64,000 nucleotides of DNA from NCBI RefSeq assembly GCF_003058085.1, contig NZ_QBUD01000003.1, positions 62,001 to 126,000 on the forward strand, read 5' to 3'. The notes beneath the pieces are model-generated. The model ran no database searches and was not told the origin of the DNA. It saw nothing but the letters and a program-made list of their open reading frames with translations. Of the stretch, positions 54,903-62,143 are shown in pieces; positions within the stretch are counted from its first letter, which is position 1, and each line of letters begins with the position of its first letter. This DNA comes from Yoonia sediminilitoris (lineage in GTDB: Bacteria; Pseudomonadota; Alphaproteobacteria; Rhodobacterales; Rhodobacteraceae). Both the position numbers and the translations under genes were made by a program.

Positions 54903-55616
54903 TCAGTGTCCCCCGCCCAAGAACATGCGCGCAATCTCGCGGTCTGCGATCAGTTCGGCCCCGGTACCGGTAAAGCGGTTGGCCCCGTCAACCAGCACAT
55001 AGCCGCGATCAGATACGCCCAGCGCCTGTTTGGCATTCTGTTCGACAATCAGGATCGGCACACCGGTTGCCTTGATCTTTTGGATAGTGCCGAAAATCTC
55101 TCCCCGGTATTTCGGGGACAGGCCCGCAGTCGGTTCATCCAGCAGCAGGATTTTTGCGTCCACCATCAGCGCCTTGGCCATCGCCACCATCTGGCGCTGT
55201 CCGCCTGACAGGGAGCCTGCGGCCTGATTGCGTTTCTCGCGCAGGTCAGGGAAGAGTGCGAACATCTCTTCCAACCGCTCGGGAATACCGTGTGGCCGGG
55301 TCCATGCCCCCATCTCAAGGTTTTCCTGCACCGTCAAATTCACAAAGACATTGTTCGTTTGCGGCACGTAGGAAATACCGAGCTGTACGACCTTGGCCGC
55401 AGGGGTATTCGTGATGTCTTCGCCATTCAGTTCAACCGTGCCTTCGGTGATATTCAGCAGGCCAAGCACCGATTTCATCGCCGTCGATTTGCCAGCTCCG
55501 TTTGGGCCGATGATGGCGACGATTTCGTTGGGCTGAACATAGATCGACAAATCATGCAGAATCTCGGTCTGGCCGTACCCGGCCTTGAGGTTGTTGAGAG
55601 ACAAGACAGGGGTCAT
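54903..55616 (-). CDS. ABC transporter ATP-binding protein (LivF-like)
   Basis: 237-aa ABC ATPase. Walker A GPNGAGKST at about 38-46, signature LSGGQRQM, Walker B ILLLDEPTAGLSP. LivF-type proteins lack the C-terminal extension of LivG and work as its heterodimer partner. ATG at 55616 overlaps livG by 4 nt (ATGA). Confidence 0.92.
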   Translation of the reverse strand: MTPVLSLNNLKAGYGQTEILHDLSIYVQPNEIVAIIGPNGAGKSTAMKSVLGLLNITEGTVELNGEDITNTPAAKVVQLGISYVPQTNNVFVNLTVQENLEMGAWTRPHGIPERLEEMFALFPDLREKRNQAAGSLSGGQRQMVAMAKALMVDAKILLLDEPTAGLSPKYRGEIFGTIQKIKATGVPILIVEQNAKQALGVSDRGYVLVDGANRFTGTGAELIADREIARMFLGGGH

Positions 55617-56389
55617 ACCACTTCCCCCCCGAAATAGGCGTCGATGACCCGTTCGTCATTGCGCACCTCGTCCATGGTGCCTTCCATCAGGACTTTGCCT
55701 TCTGCCAGCACGACCACCTTGCCGCACAGGCGCGCGATCATGTCCATATCATGCTCGATGATGCAGAAGGTATAGCCTCGCTCCTGATTGAGTTGTTCGA
55801 TCATCTCGGCCACTTTGCGCATCAACGTGGGGTTCACCCCCGCCCCCGGTTCATCCAACAGCACGACCTTGCTGTCGTTCATCATGGTGCGCCCGATTTC
55901 GAGCAGTTTTTTCTGCCCGCCCGACAGATTGCCCGCCAGTTCGTCTGCCACATGGGTCAGCCCCAGAAATTCCAGCGTGTCGCGGGCCAGATCAAGTACT
56001 TCGGCCTCGCGCGCGCGGACCTTGCCCCCGGCAAACCAGCTTGCAAAGATCGCCTCACCGGTCTGGTCAGGTGCCGCCACGGCCAGATTTTCCAACGCTG
56101 TCATGCGGGCGTATTCGTGGCTCAGCTGGAATGTACGCATCAGCCCCTTGTGATAGAGCATGTCCGTGCGCTGTCCGGTGATATCTTCGCCCAGCAGGAT
56201 GATCTTGCCAGCAGAGGGCGGCAATTCACCCGCAATCATGTTGAATGTCGTCGTCTTGCCTGCGCCATTGGGGCCGATAAGCCCGACAATTGCGCCTTTC
56301 TCGACCTCGAAATCAACACCCTGTACGGCTTTCAGGCCACCAAAGCTTTTGGCCAGTCCGGCCACGCTCAATACTATGTCTGTGGCCAT
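55613..56389 (-). CDS. ABC transporter ATP-binding protein (LivG-like)
   Basis: 258-aa ABC ATPase. Walker A GPNGAGKTT, signature NLSGGQKKLLEIGR, Walker B VVLLDEPGAGVNP, and the LivG-type C-terminus ending in VIDAYFGG. ATG at 56389; the open frame extends 52 codons upstream but has no homology there and runs through the promoter region. First gene of the liv-type operon (G-F-H-M-SBP). It is divergent from soxB, with a 234-nt intergenic region carrying a candidate TetR site. Confidence 0.92.
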   Translation of the reverse strand: MATDIVLSVAGLAKSFGGLKAVQGVDFEVEKGAIVGLIGPNGAGKTTTFNMIAGELPPSAGKIILLGEDITGQRTDMLYHKGLMRTFQLSHEYARMTALENLAVAAPDQTGEAIFASWFAGGKVRAREAEVLDLARDTLEFLGLTHVADELAGNLSGGQKKLLEIGRTMMNDSKVVLLDEPGAGVNPTLMRKVAEMIEQLNQERGYTFCIIEHDMDMIARLCGKVVVLAEGKVLMEGTMDEVRNDERVIDAYFGGEVV

Positions 56390-56566
56390 CCCTGCCCTCG
56401 ATACTTCTTGCGCGGTCGTCTGCGCTGCGGGACCATTACGCCCGAATTTTTTTTTCGCAAGGGCTGACAGGGGATTGAAAGGGCAATTCCCTCGTTTTCT
56501 TACGTCACACTGGCGCAATCGCAACCATGAAGTGTACCGACGCACATCGCTTGCCGGGGGAAAACT

Positions 56567-56582
56567 TGTACACTACTGTCCA
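56567..56582. promoter_or_regulatory. Candidate TetR operator in the liv/sox divergent region
   Basis: TGTACACTACTGTCCA matches the palindrome at 62062-62077 in 12 of 16 positions, keeping TGTACA and GT.CA half-sites at the same spacing. It lies 42 bp upstream of the soxB start. A further TGTAC...CACA element lies at 56533-56546. Binding by the local TetR protein is inferred. Confidence 0.45.
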
Positions 56583-56623
56583 ATCAACCCAATCATCGCC
56601 AGACAGTTTGATAGGATGACAGG

Positions 56624-57871
56624 ATGAAATACTCTGCATTCAGCATTTTGCGCGAAGGACTGCGTGGTCATAGAGGATGGGCCAAGGCGTGGCACAACCC
56701 CACCCCCAAAGATACCTATGATGTGGTGATTATCGGCGGGGGAGGGCACGGGCTTGCGACCGCCTACTACCTTGCCAAGAACCACGGGGTATCCCGCGTT
56801 GCAGTGATCGAAAAAGGCTGGCTTGGCGGCGGCAATACAGGGCGCAATACCACGGCCATCAGGTCAAATTACTTCTATCCGCAAAGCACGGCACTTTATG
56901 ATCTGTCGGTGCGCCTGTACGAAGATCTGTCTCGGGAATTGAATTACAATGTCATGTTCTCGCAACGCGGAATCATGACGCTGGCCCACTCTGAACCGGA
57001 CATGGAAATGGCCGCCCGGCAAGTCAATGCAATGCAGTTGGGTGGCGTTGATGCGGAATTGCTGAACCGCGACCAGGTGCGCAAGTATGCCCCCTTGCTG
57101 AACTTCCGCGATGATGCGCGCTTTCCCATTCACGGGGCCACTTGGCAGGGGCGTGCAGGCACGGGGCGCCATGATGCGGTGGCATGGGGTTATGCGCGTG
57201 CCGCCGACAGCCTTGGGGTCGATATCATCCAGAACTGCGCCGTCACCGGCGTTTTGATCGAAGGCGGGGTTTGCAAAGGGGTCGAAACCAGCCAAGGGCT
57301 GATCCGTGCAGGCAAAGTCGGCGCGGCGGTTGCGGGCCATTCGACCAATCTGGCCGATATGGCTGGTTACAGCTTGCCTATTCATTCCTATGCCTTGCAG
57401 GCCTTTGTTTCAGAGCCCGTGAAACCTGTGATGAACACGGTCGCGCTGTCCCCGGCTTTGGGTGTCTATTTTTCACAATCAGACAAGGGCGGCATCGTGG
57501 TTGGCGGCGGGTTGGACCGGGTGCCTTCATACGGGCAGCGCGGCAACACCCCGATGCATGATGTGGTGCTGGGTGGCCTTGTCGAAATGGCCCCCATTCT
57601 GGCGAAGGTGAAACTCTTGCGTCATTGGGGCGGGATCGTTGATGTCACGCCTGACAGCTCGCCTATTATCGGGCCTTCACCGGTGCCCGGCCTTTACCTC
57701 AATTGCGGCTGGGGCACAGGCGGGTTCAAGGCAATCCCGGCGGGCGGCTATCTGTTTGCCCATTTGCTGGCCCGCGACAGCCATCACGAGATCAGCCGCC
57801 CCTTTGATCTGGACCGTTTTCAGACCGGGCATTTGATCGACGAAAGCGCCGCGTCCGGCATTGCCCATTAG
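56624..57871 (+). CDS. soxB: Sarcosine oxidase, beta subunit
   Basis: 415-aa subunit of heterotetrameric sarcosine oxidase, which oxidatively demethylates sarcosine to glycine and yields methylene-tetrahydrofolate and H2O2. The opening HRGWAKAWHNPTPKDTYDVV is diagnostic, the FAD site GGGGHG is at 38-43, and GWLGGGNTGRNTT follows. His183 in TGRHDAVAWG fits the residue that covalently holds FMN. ATG at 56624 with AGGATG-like spacing. First gene of soxBDAG; soxD follows after 11 nt. Confidence 0.95.
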   Translation: MKYSAFSILREGLRGHRGWAKAWHNPTPKDTYDVVIIGGGGHGLATAYYLAKNHGVSRVAVIEKGWLGGGNTGRNTTAIRSNYFYPQSTALYDLSVRLYEDLSRELNYNVMFSQRGIMTLAHSEPDMEMAARQVNAMQLGGVDAELLNRDQVRKYAPLLNFRDDARFPIHGATWQGRAGTGRHDAVAWGYARAADSLGVDIIQNCAVTGVLIEGGVCKGVETSQGLIRAGKVGAAVAGHSTNLADMAGYSLPIHSYALQAFVSEPVKPVMNTVALSPALGVYFSQSDKGGIVVGGGLDRVPSYGQRGNTPMHDVVLGGLVEMAPILAKVKLLRHWGGIVDVTPDSSPIIGPSPVPGLYLNCGWGTGGFKAIPAGGYLFAHLLARDSHHEISRPFDLDRFQTGHLIDESAASGIAH

Positions 57872-57882
57872 GAGACAGTCCC

Positions 57883-58149
57883 ATGCAACGTTTCCCCTGC
57901 CCCTTTTGCGGTTTGCGCGATGAACGCGAATTCAGCTACGTGGGTGATTTTGGCAAGGTCCGCCCGGATACCAAGGCCCGCGTCAGCGACGCTGAATGGG
58001 CCGCTTACCTTTACGACCAAAAGAACCCCAAGGGCCAATCGACCGAAATCTGGGTTCATTTGCCCTGTCAGGAATACTTCAAGATGACCCGCGATACCGT
58101 ATCGATGGACGTGATCGATGCAGCCCCTTTGCGAAAGCCTGCGCAATGA
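57883..58149 (+). CDS. soxD: Sarcosine oxidase, delta subunit
   Basis: 88-aa zinc-binding subunit. Cys6 and Cys9 are in PCPFCGLRDE, and the second ligand pair in WVHLPCQEYF. EFSYVGDFGKVRPD and EWAAYLYDQKNPKG are standard family stretches. ATG at 57883 with GGAGA 7 nt upstream. The stop overlaps the soxA start by 4 nt (ATGA). Confidence 0.95.
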   Translation: MQRFPCPFCGLRDEREFSYVGDFGKVRPDTKARVSDAEWAAYLYDQKNPKGQSTEIWVHLPCQEYFKMTRDTVSMDVIDAAPLRKPAQ

Positions 58150-60911
58150 CAGCCCGCCGGATACATATCGCCACCGCAGGATCAAAGCGCCTGGCATTCA
58201 CGTTTGACGGCCAACCATTGCAGGGCGTGGCGGGCGACACTATTGCGTCTGCGCTACTGGGCGTGGGGGTCAGAATCGTCGGCCGCAGCTTCAAATACCA
58301 CCGCCCGCGCGGCGTTTGGGGCGGCTGGACTGACGACCCGAACGCCATCTTTGATGTGTCCTTGGCAGGGGTCACGAAACCGAATGTTCAAGGCACCGCG
58401 ACATTGCTTGAGGACGGCATGATCGTCCGCTCTGTCAACAGTTGGCCCACTGCCCGGTTTGACGTCAAGGCGGGGCTGGATTTGCTCAGCCCGTTTCTGC
58501 CTGCCGGTTTCTATTACAAGATGTTCAAATGGCCCGACTGGCATCTGTTTGAACCGGCGATCCGCAAAATGGCCGGGCTCGGCCGTGTCGGGCCGGATGT
58601 GGCGGACGGTCCGGATGGGCTACAGATACATGACCAATGTGATGTGCTGGTGGTCGGCGGCGGCCCTGCGGGATTGAGTGCGGCGCGCGCGGCGGCCCAT
58701 GCAGGACAAGATGTCGTGCTGGTTGATGACCATCCCGATGTCGGCGGCAGCCTTCGGGACAATCCCTGCCAGATTGACGGCACAGCCCCTGCTGTCTGGA
58801 TCACCCCCCAGACCGACGCAATCAAGGCCGCTGGCGGGCGCATCATGGCGCGGACAACCGCCTTTGGTATCTATGACCACAGCCTGATTTCGCTACACCA
58901 GACCGCTCCCTTTGCGACACATCCCAAGCTGATCAGGATGCGGGCCGGGCGCGTTATTCTGGCTACGGGGGCAATCGACCGACCGGTGGTTTTTGGGAAC
59001 AACGACCTGCCCGGTGTGATGTCGCTGCGCGGCGCTGCCGCCTATCTGCATCGCCATGATGTTCTGACAGGCACAGACATCACACTGCTGGCGTCCGCGC
59101 AGGACGTGGCCCACTTTGGCCCGATGTTCGAAAGGGCTGGCGCACAAGTGCGAGTCCTGCCGCTGGAAACGGAAGGCTTGCGCGCTGTGGGGCGCGGCAA
59201 GGTCAGGGCGCTGTCTTATGGTACCAACCGCCATCACGCCGACGCGGTGCTTTGTTCGGCCGGGCTGTCCCCTTTGGTGCATTTGTGGTGCCACGCAGGC
59301 GGCCAGTTGGAGTGGGACGCAGGCCGCGGCGCTTTCCTGCCCGGCGCGGGGCCAGACCATCTGTCGATCGTTGGCGGCGCGCGCGGCGCAAACGATCTGG
59401 ACCAAAGCATCGACGACGGGCACAAGGCCGCGACAGGCCAGACGCCTGCGCCGCTCCCCTCTATTGCGCCACTGCCCACCACGCCAAAGCCTTCACGGGC
59501 CCGCCAGTGGATTGATCTGCAAAATGATGTCACTACCAAAGATGTCGCGTTGGCCGCGCAAGAGAATTTCGCCTCGGTCGAGCACCTCAAACGCTATACC
59601 ACGCTCGGAATGGCCACCGATCAGGGCAAGACATCAAACGTCAACGGACTGACAGCACTTGCGGTGCAGTTGGGCAAACCCATCGCCGATGTCGGCACAA
59701 CGCGGTTCCGCCCGCCCTATGTGCCGGTGCCTTTGCAACTTTATCGCGGCGCGCGCAGCAGCACGCAAATTGCACCTCTGCAACGCTCCGTGCTTGAGCC
59801 GCAAATCCGCGCGCTGGGGGGTGCGATGGCGGAATATGGCGGCTGGCTGCGCCCGGCGTGGTACGGCGATGATATGACCACGGCCATCGCGCAGGAATGC
59901 GCCCAGGCCCGCAACGATGTGGCGATGCTGGATGCCTCATCGCTTGGCAAGATCGAAGTCATGGGCCCAGATGCCGCTGGCTTTCTGAACTTTGTCTACT
60001 ACAACAGCATAGCAAATCTGCCAGCAGGCAAAATCCGCTATGGCTTTATGCTGACCGAACGGGGGATCATCTATGATGATGGCGTTATGGCCCGCTTGGA
60101 TGAAAATCATTTTGTGGTATCATGCTCTTCCAGCCATGTCAGCGGTGTGACGGCACTGCTTGAGGCATGGCGCCAGGACGGACACGACCCCGACCGGGTT
60201 TTTGTGCATAATGTGACCCAAGCATGGGCGACCGTGACCGTGACCGGCCCCAAGGCGCGGGATGTTGTCGCGGCCCTTGATCTGGGCATCGACCTTCAAG
60301 CGGAGGCCTTTGCGCACATGTCGCTCCGCCTTGGCACCTATGATGGCATGCCTGTGCGGGTGTGCCGCGTCAGTTTCACCGGCGAGCTGAGCTTTGAGAT
60401 CTCGATCGCGCGGGATTCCGCACCGAACCTGTGGGACCATGTGCACCAGCTGGGGGCGACGCCGATCGGGATGGAGGCAACGTCGATCCTGCGTGCTGAA
60501 AAGGGCTATATTATCATCGGCAAAGACACGGACGGCGAAACCATGCCGCAGGATCTTGGCTTGATCGGACCCCGTGACCGCAAGACACAGCCCTATGTCG
60601 GCAACCGTGGCCTGCAAACCCCTGTTGCGAAGGCGACCGGACGGCAGCAACTCGTAGGGCTTGCAGTGCCGGAGGGTGCCACGCAATTGCCCACAGGCGC
60701 GCATCTGACGGCAGCAGGCAAATCAATCGGCTATGTAACATCCAGCTACCTCAGCCCCACATTGGGGCATCCGATCGCGCTGGGTCTGGTGCAAGACGGG
60801 CTGAGCCGCCTGAACGCGGATCTGACAGTCTATCATCTGGGCGAGAATCGGTCAGCCCGGATCGTTCCGGCGTGCTGGTATGATCCAAAGGGGGACAGGC
60901 TCAATGCGTAA
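58146..60911 (+). CDS. soxA: Sarcosine oxidase, alpha subunit
   Basis: 921-aa large subunit, somewhat shorter than the roughly 965-1000 aa of characterised enzymes. The N-terminal 2Fe-2S-ferredoxin-like fold (1-100) has lost the cluster cysteines, as is normal here. The NAD/FAD-binding GGGPAG is at 171-176. The C-terminal half, from about 570, is a GcvT-like folate-binding domain with TSILRAEKGYIIIGKDTDGE. It passes the one-carbon unit to tetrahydrofolate. ATG at 58146 overlaps soxD; soxG begins 8 nt before its stop. Confidence 0.95.
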   Translation: MTARRIHIATAGSKRLAFTFDGQPLQGVAGDTIASALLGVGVRIVGRSFKYHRPRGVWGGWTDDPNAIFDVSLAGVTKPNVQGTATLLEDGMIVRSVNSWPTARFDVKAGLDLLSPFLPAGFYYKMFKWPDWHLFEPAIRKMAGLGRVGPDVADGPDGLQIHDQCDVLVVGGGPAGLSAARAAAHAGQDVVLVDDHPDVGGSLRDNPCQIDGTAPAVWITPQTDAIKAAGGRIMARTTAFGIYDHSLISLHQTAPFATHPKLIRMRAGRVILATGAIDRPVVFGNNDLPGVMSLRGAAAYLHRHDVLTGTDITLLASAQDVAHFGPMFERAGAQVRVLPLETEGLRAVGRGKVRALSYGTNRHHADAVLCSAGLSPLVHLWCHAGGQLEWDAGRGAFLPGAGPDHLSIVGGARGANDLDQSIDDGHKAATGQTPAPLPSIAPLPTTPKPSRARQWIDLQNDVTTKDVALAAQENFASVEHLKRYTTLGMATDQGKTSNVNGLTALAVQLGKPIADVGTTRFRPPYVPVPLQLYRGARSSTQIAPLQRSVLEPQIRALGGAMAEYGGWLRPAWYGDDMTTAIAQECAQARNDVAMLDASSLGKIEVMGPDAAGFLNFVYYNSIANLPAGKIRYGFMLTERGIIYDDGVMARLDENHFVVSCSSSHVSGVTALLEAWRQDGHDPDRVFVHNVTQAWATVTVTGPKARDVVAALDLGIDLQAEAFAHMSLRLGTYDGMPVRVCRVSFTGELSFEISIARDSAPNLWDHVHQLGATPIGMEATSILRAEKGYIIIGKDTDGETMPQDLGLIGPRDRKTQPYVGNRGLQTPVAKATGRQQLVGLAVPEGATQLPTGAHLTAAGKSIGYVTSSYLSPTLGHPIALGLVQDGLSRLNADLTVYHLGENRSARIVPACWYDPKGDRLNA

Positions 60912-61431
60912 TGACACTGCCAAATGGCCAGCCCCGGCAGTTGGCCCGCGCGGCCAAGTGCAGGCACAGGGGATTACGCTTGACCAGATCACCCTGCCCC
61001 GGCAGGTCCTGATCAGCGGGCCGCGCGATGCGGCCATGGCACTGGCGGGAACCACACAGGCAACCGGCTGGCCGGATGTGGCGATGGGCGACCATTACGC
61101 CCTGTCGCTGCGCCGTGATCGAATTCTGATGGTGGGTGGCCAAATCGACAGCTTCGGCTGGCGTGCGGATGTTGGGCTGGCCACCTCGGATATCGGCACC
61201 GGATATACTGTTTTCAGCCTGCAGGGGCCGCGCGCGGAAAAAGTTCTGCGGACAGGGACAGAATTGTCGGAAAAGATACCATCGGCATCCTGCCTGCGGC
61301 TTTGGAACGGCTATGACATCCTGCTTTACCGCCACACCGCCACTGATCGCTATCTTTTGCATGTCGGCAGCGCCCTTGCAGAGGGGCTGTGGGACATGCT
61401 CAACCGTCAGATCAGAATGGTGTCCGCGTGA
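60904..61431 (+). CDS. soxG: Sarcosine oxidase, gamma subunit
   Basis: 175 aa, GcvT-like fold of the SoxG family (LGWPDVAMGDHYALSL-type core, FSLQGPRAEKVLRTGTEL, ILLYRHTATDRYLLHVGSAL). Structural partner at the alpha-beta interface. ATG at 60904 overlaps soxA by 8 nt; its stop overlaps the GTG start of the TetR gene by 3 nt (GTGA). Slightly short for the family. Confidence 0.9.
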   Translation: MRNDTAKWPAPAVGPRGQVQAQGITLDQITLPRQVLISGPRDAAMALAGTTQATGWPDVAMGDHYALSLRRDRILMVGGQIDSFGWRADVGLATSDIGTGYTVFSLQGPRAEKVLRTGTELSEKIPSASCLRLWNGYDILLYRHTATDRYLLHVGSALAEGLWDMLNRQIRMVSA

Positions 61432-62048
61432 CCGCCCCTAAGGCCGTCAGGGGCAGCAGCCGCACATCCCGCGCAGACTGGACGAGGGCGGCACTGGACA
61501 CATTGATCGAGGAAGGCGTCGATCAGGTCAAGGTTGCGGTCCTGTCAAAGCGCTTGAAATGCGCACGGTCCAGCTTCTACTGGTATTTCAAGGACCGACA
61601 GGCGCTTTTGGGTGCGCTACTCTCCCATTGGCAAGCCACGAACACGGCGGCAATCGTCACACAAGCCACGGCACCTGCGGACAGCATCAATCTTGCACTG
61701 GTCAATCTGTTCGCCTGCTGGATCGATGGCGGACAATTCGACACGCAACTTGATTTTGCAGTCCGGGACTGGGCGCGGCGAGACGGGACCGTGCGGCAGG
61801 CAGTCGATGTCTCTGACCAGACGCGGATTGCGGCGCTGACAGCCATGTTCACCCGTTTTGACTATCCCCCGGCCGAGGCGAAAATTCGTGCGCGCATCGT
61901 CTATTTTACGCAAATTGGCTATGACGCACTGGACCAGCGCGAAACGAATTTTGAACGCGCCCAAAGCGGACCGGATTACCTTTTCTGCATGACAGGCCAC
62001 GAACCCACGCCCCGCGAAACGCAGGCTGTACTGGCACTGGGCGGCTGA
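61428..62048 (+). CDS. TetR-family transcriptional regulator
   Basis: 206 aa. N-terminal HTH at about 12-60: WTRAALDTLIEEGVDQVKVA, then LSKRLKCARSSFYWYFKDRQ. The C-terminal ligand domain is helical and variable. GTG at 61428 overlaps the soxG stop by 4 nt, so it is co-translated with the sarcosine oxidase operon. A TGTACA-N4-GTACA-like palindrome lies 14 bp after its stop, in front of the next gene, so it probably controls its own cluster. Confidence 0.9.
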   Translation: MTAPKAVRGSSRTSRADWTRAALDTLIEEGVDQVKVAVLSKRLKCARSSFYWYFKDRQALLGALLSHWQATNTAAIVTQATAPADSINLALVNLFACWIDGGQFDTQLDFAVRDWARRDGTVRQAVDVSDQTRIAALTAMFTRFDYPPAEAKIRARIVYFTQIGYDALDQRETNFERAQSGPDYLFCMTGHEPTPRETQAVLALGG

Positions 62049-62061
62049 CAGGATCGTCTTT

Positions 62062-62077
62062 TGTACAGCACCGTACA
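62062..62077. promoter_or_regulatory. Palindromic operator candidate before the dimethylglycine dehydrogenase-like gene
   Basis: TGTACAGCACCGTACA is an inverted repeat (TGTAC-N6-GTACA), 66 bp upstream of the dehydrogenase start, in the only gap of this plus-strand run. A related 16-mer lies at 56567-56582 in the sox/liv promoter region. Likely target of the adjacent TetR protein. Confidence 0.55.
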
Positions 62078-62143
62078 TAATGATGGACAGCGCCACGTGG
62101 CGCGGCTAGCGTTTCGCCAGTCAAGATGATCGAGGTGACAAAA

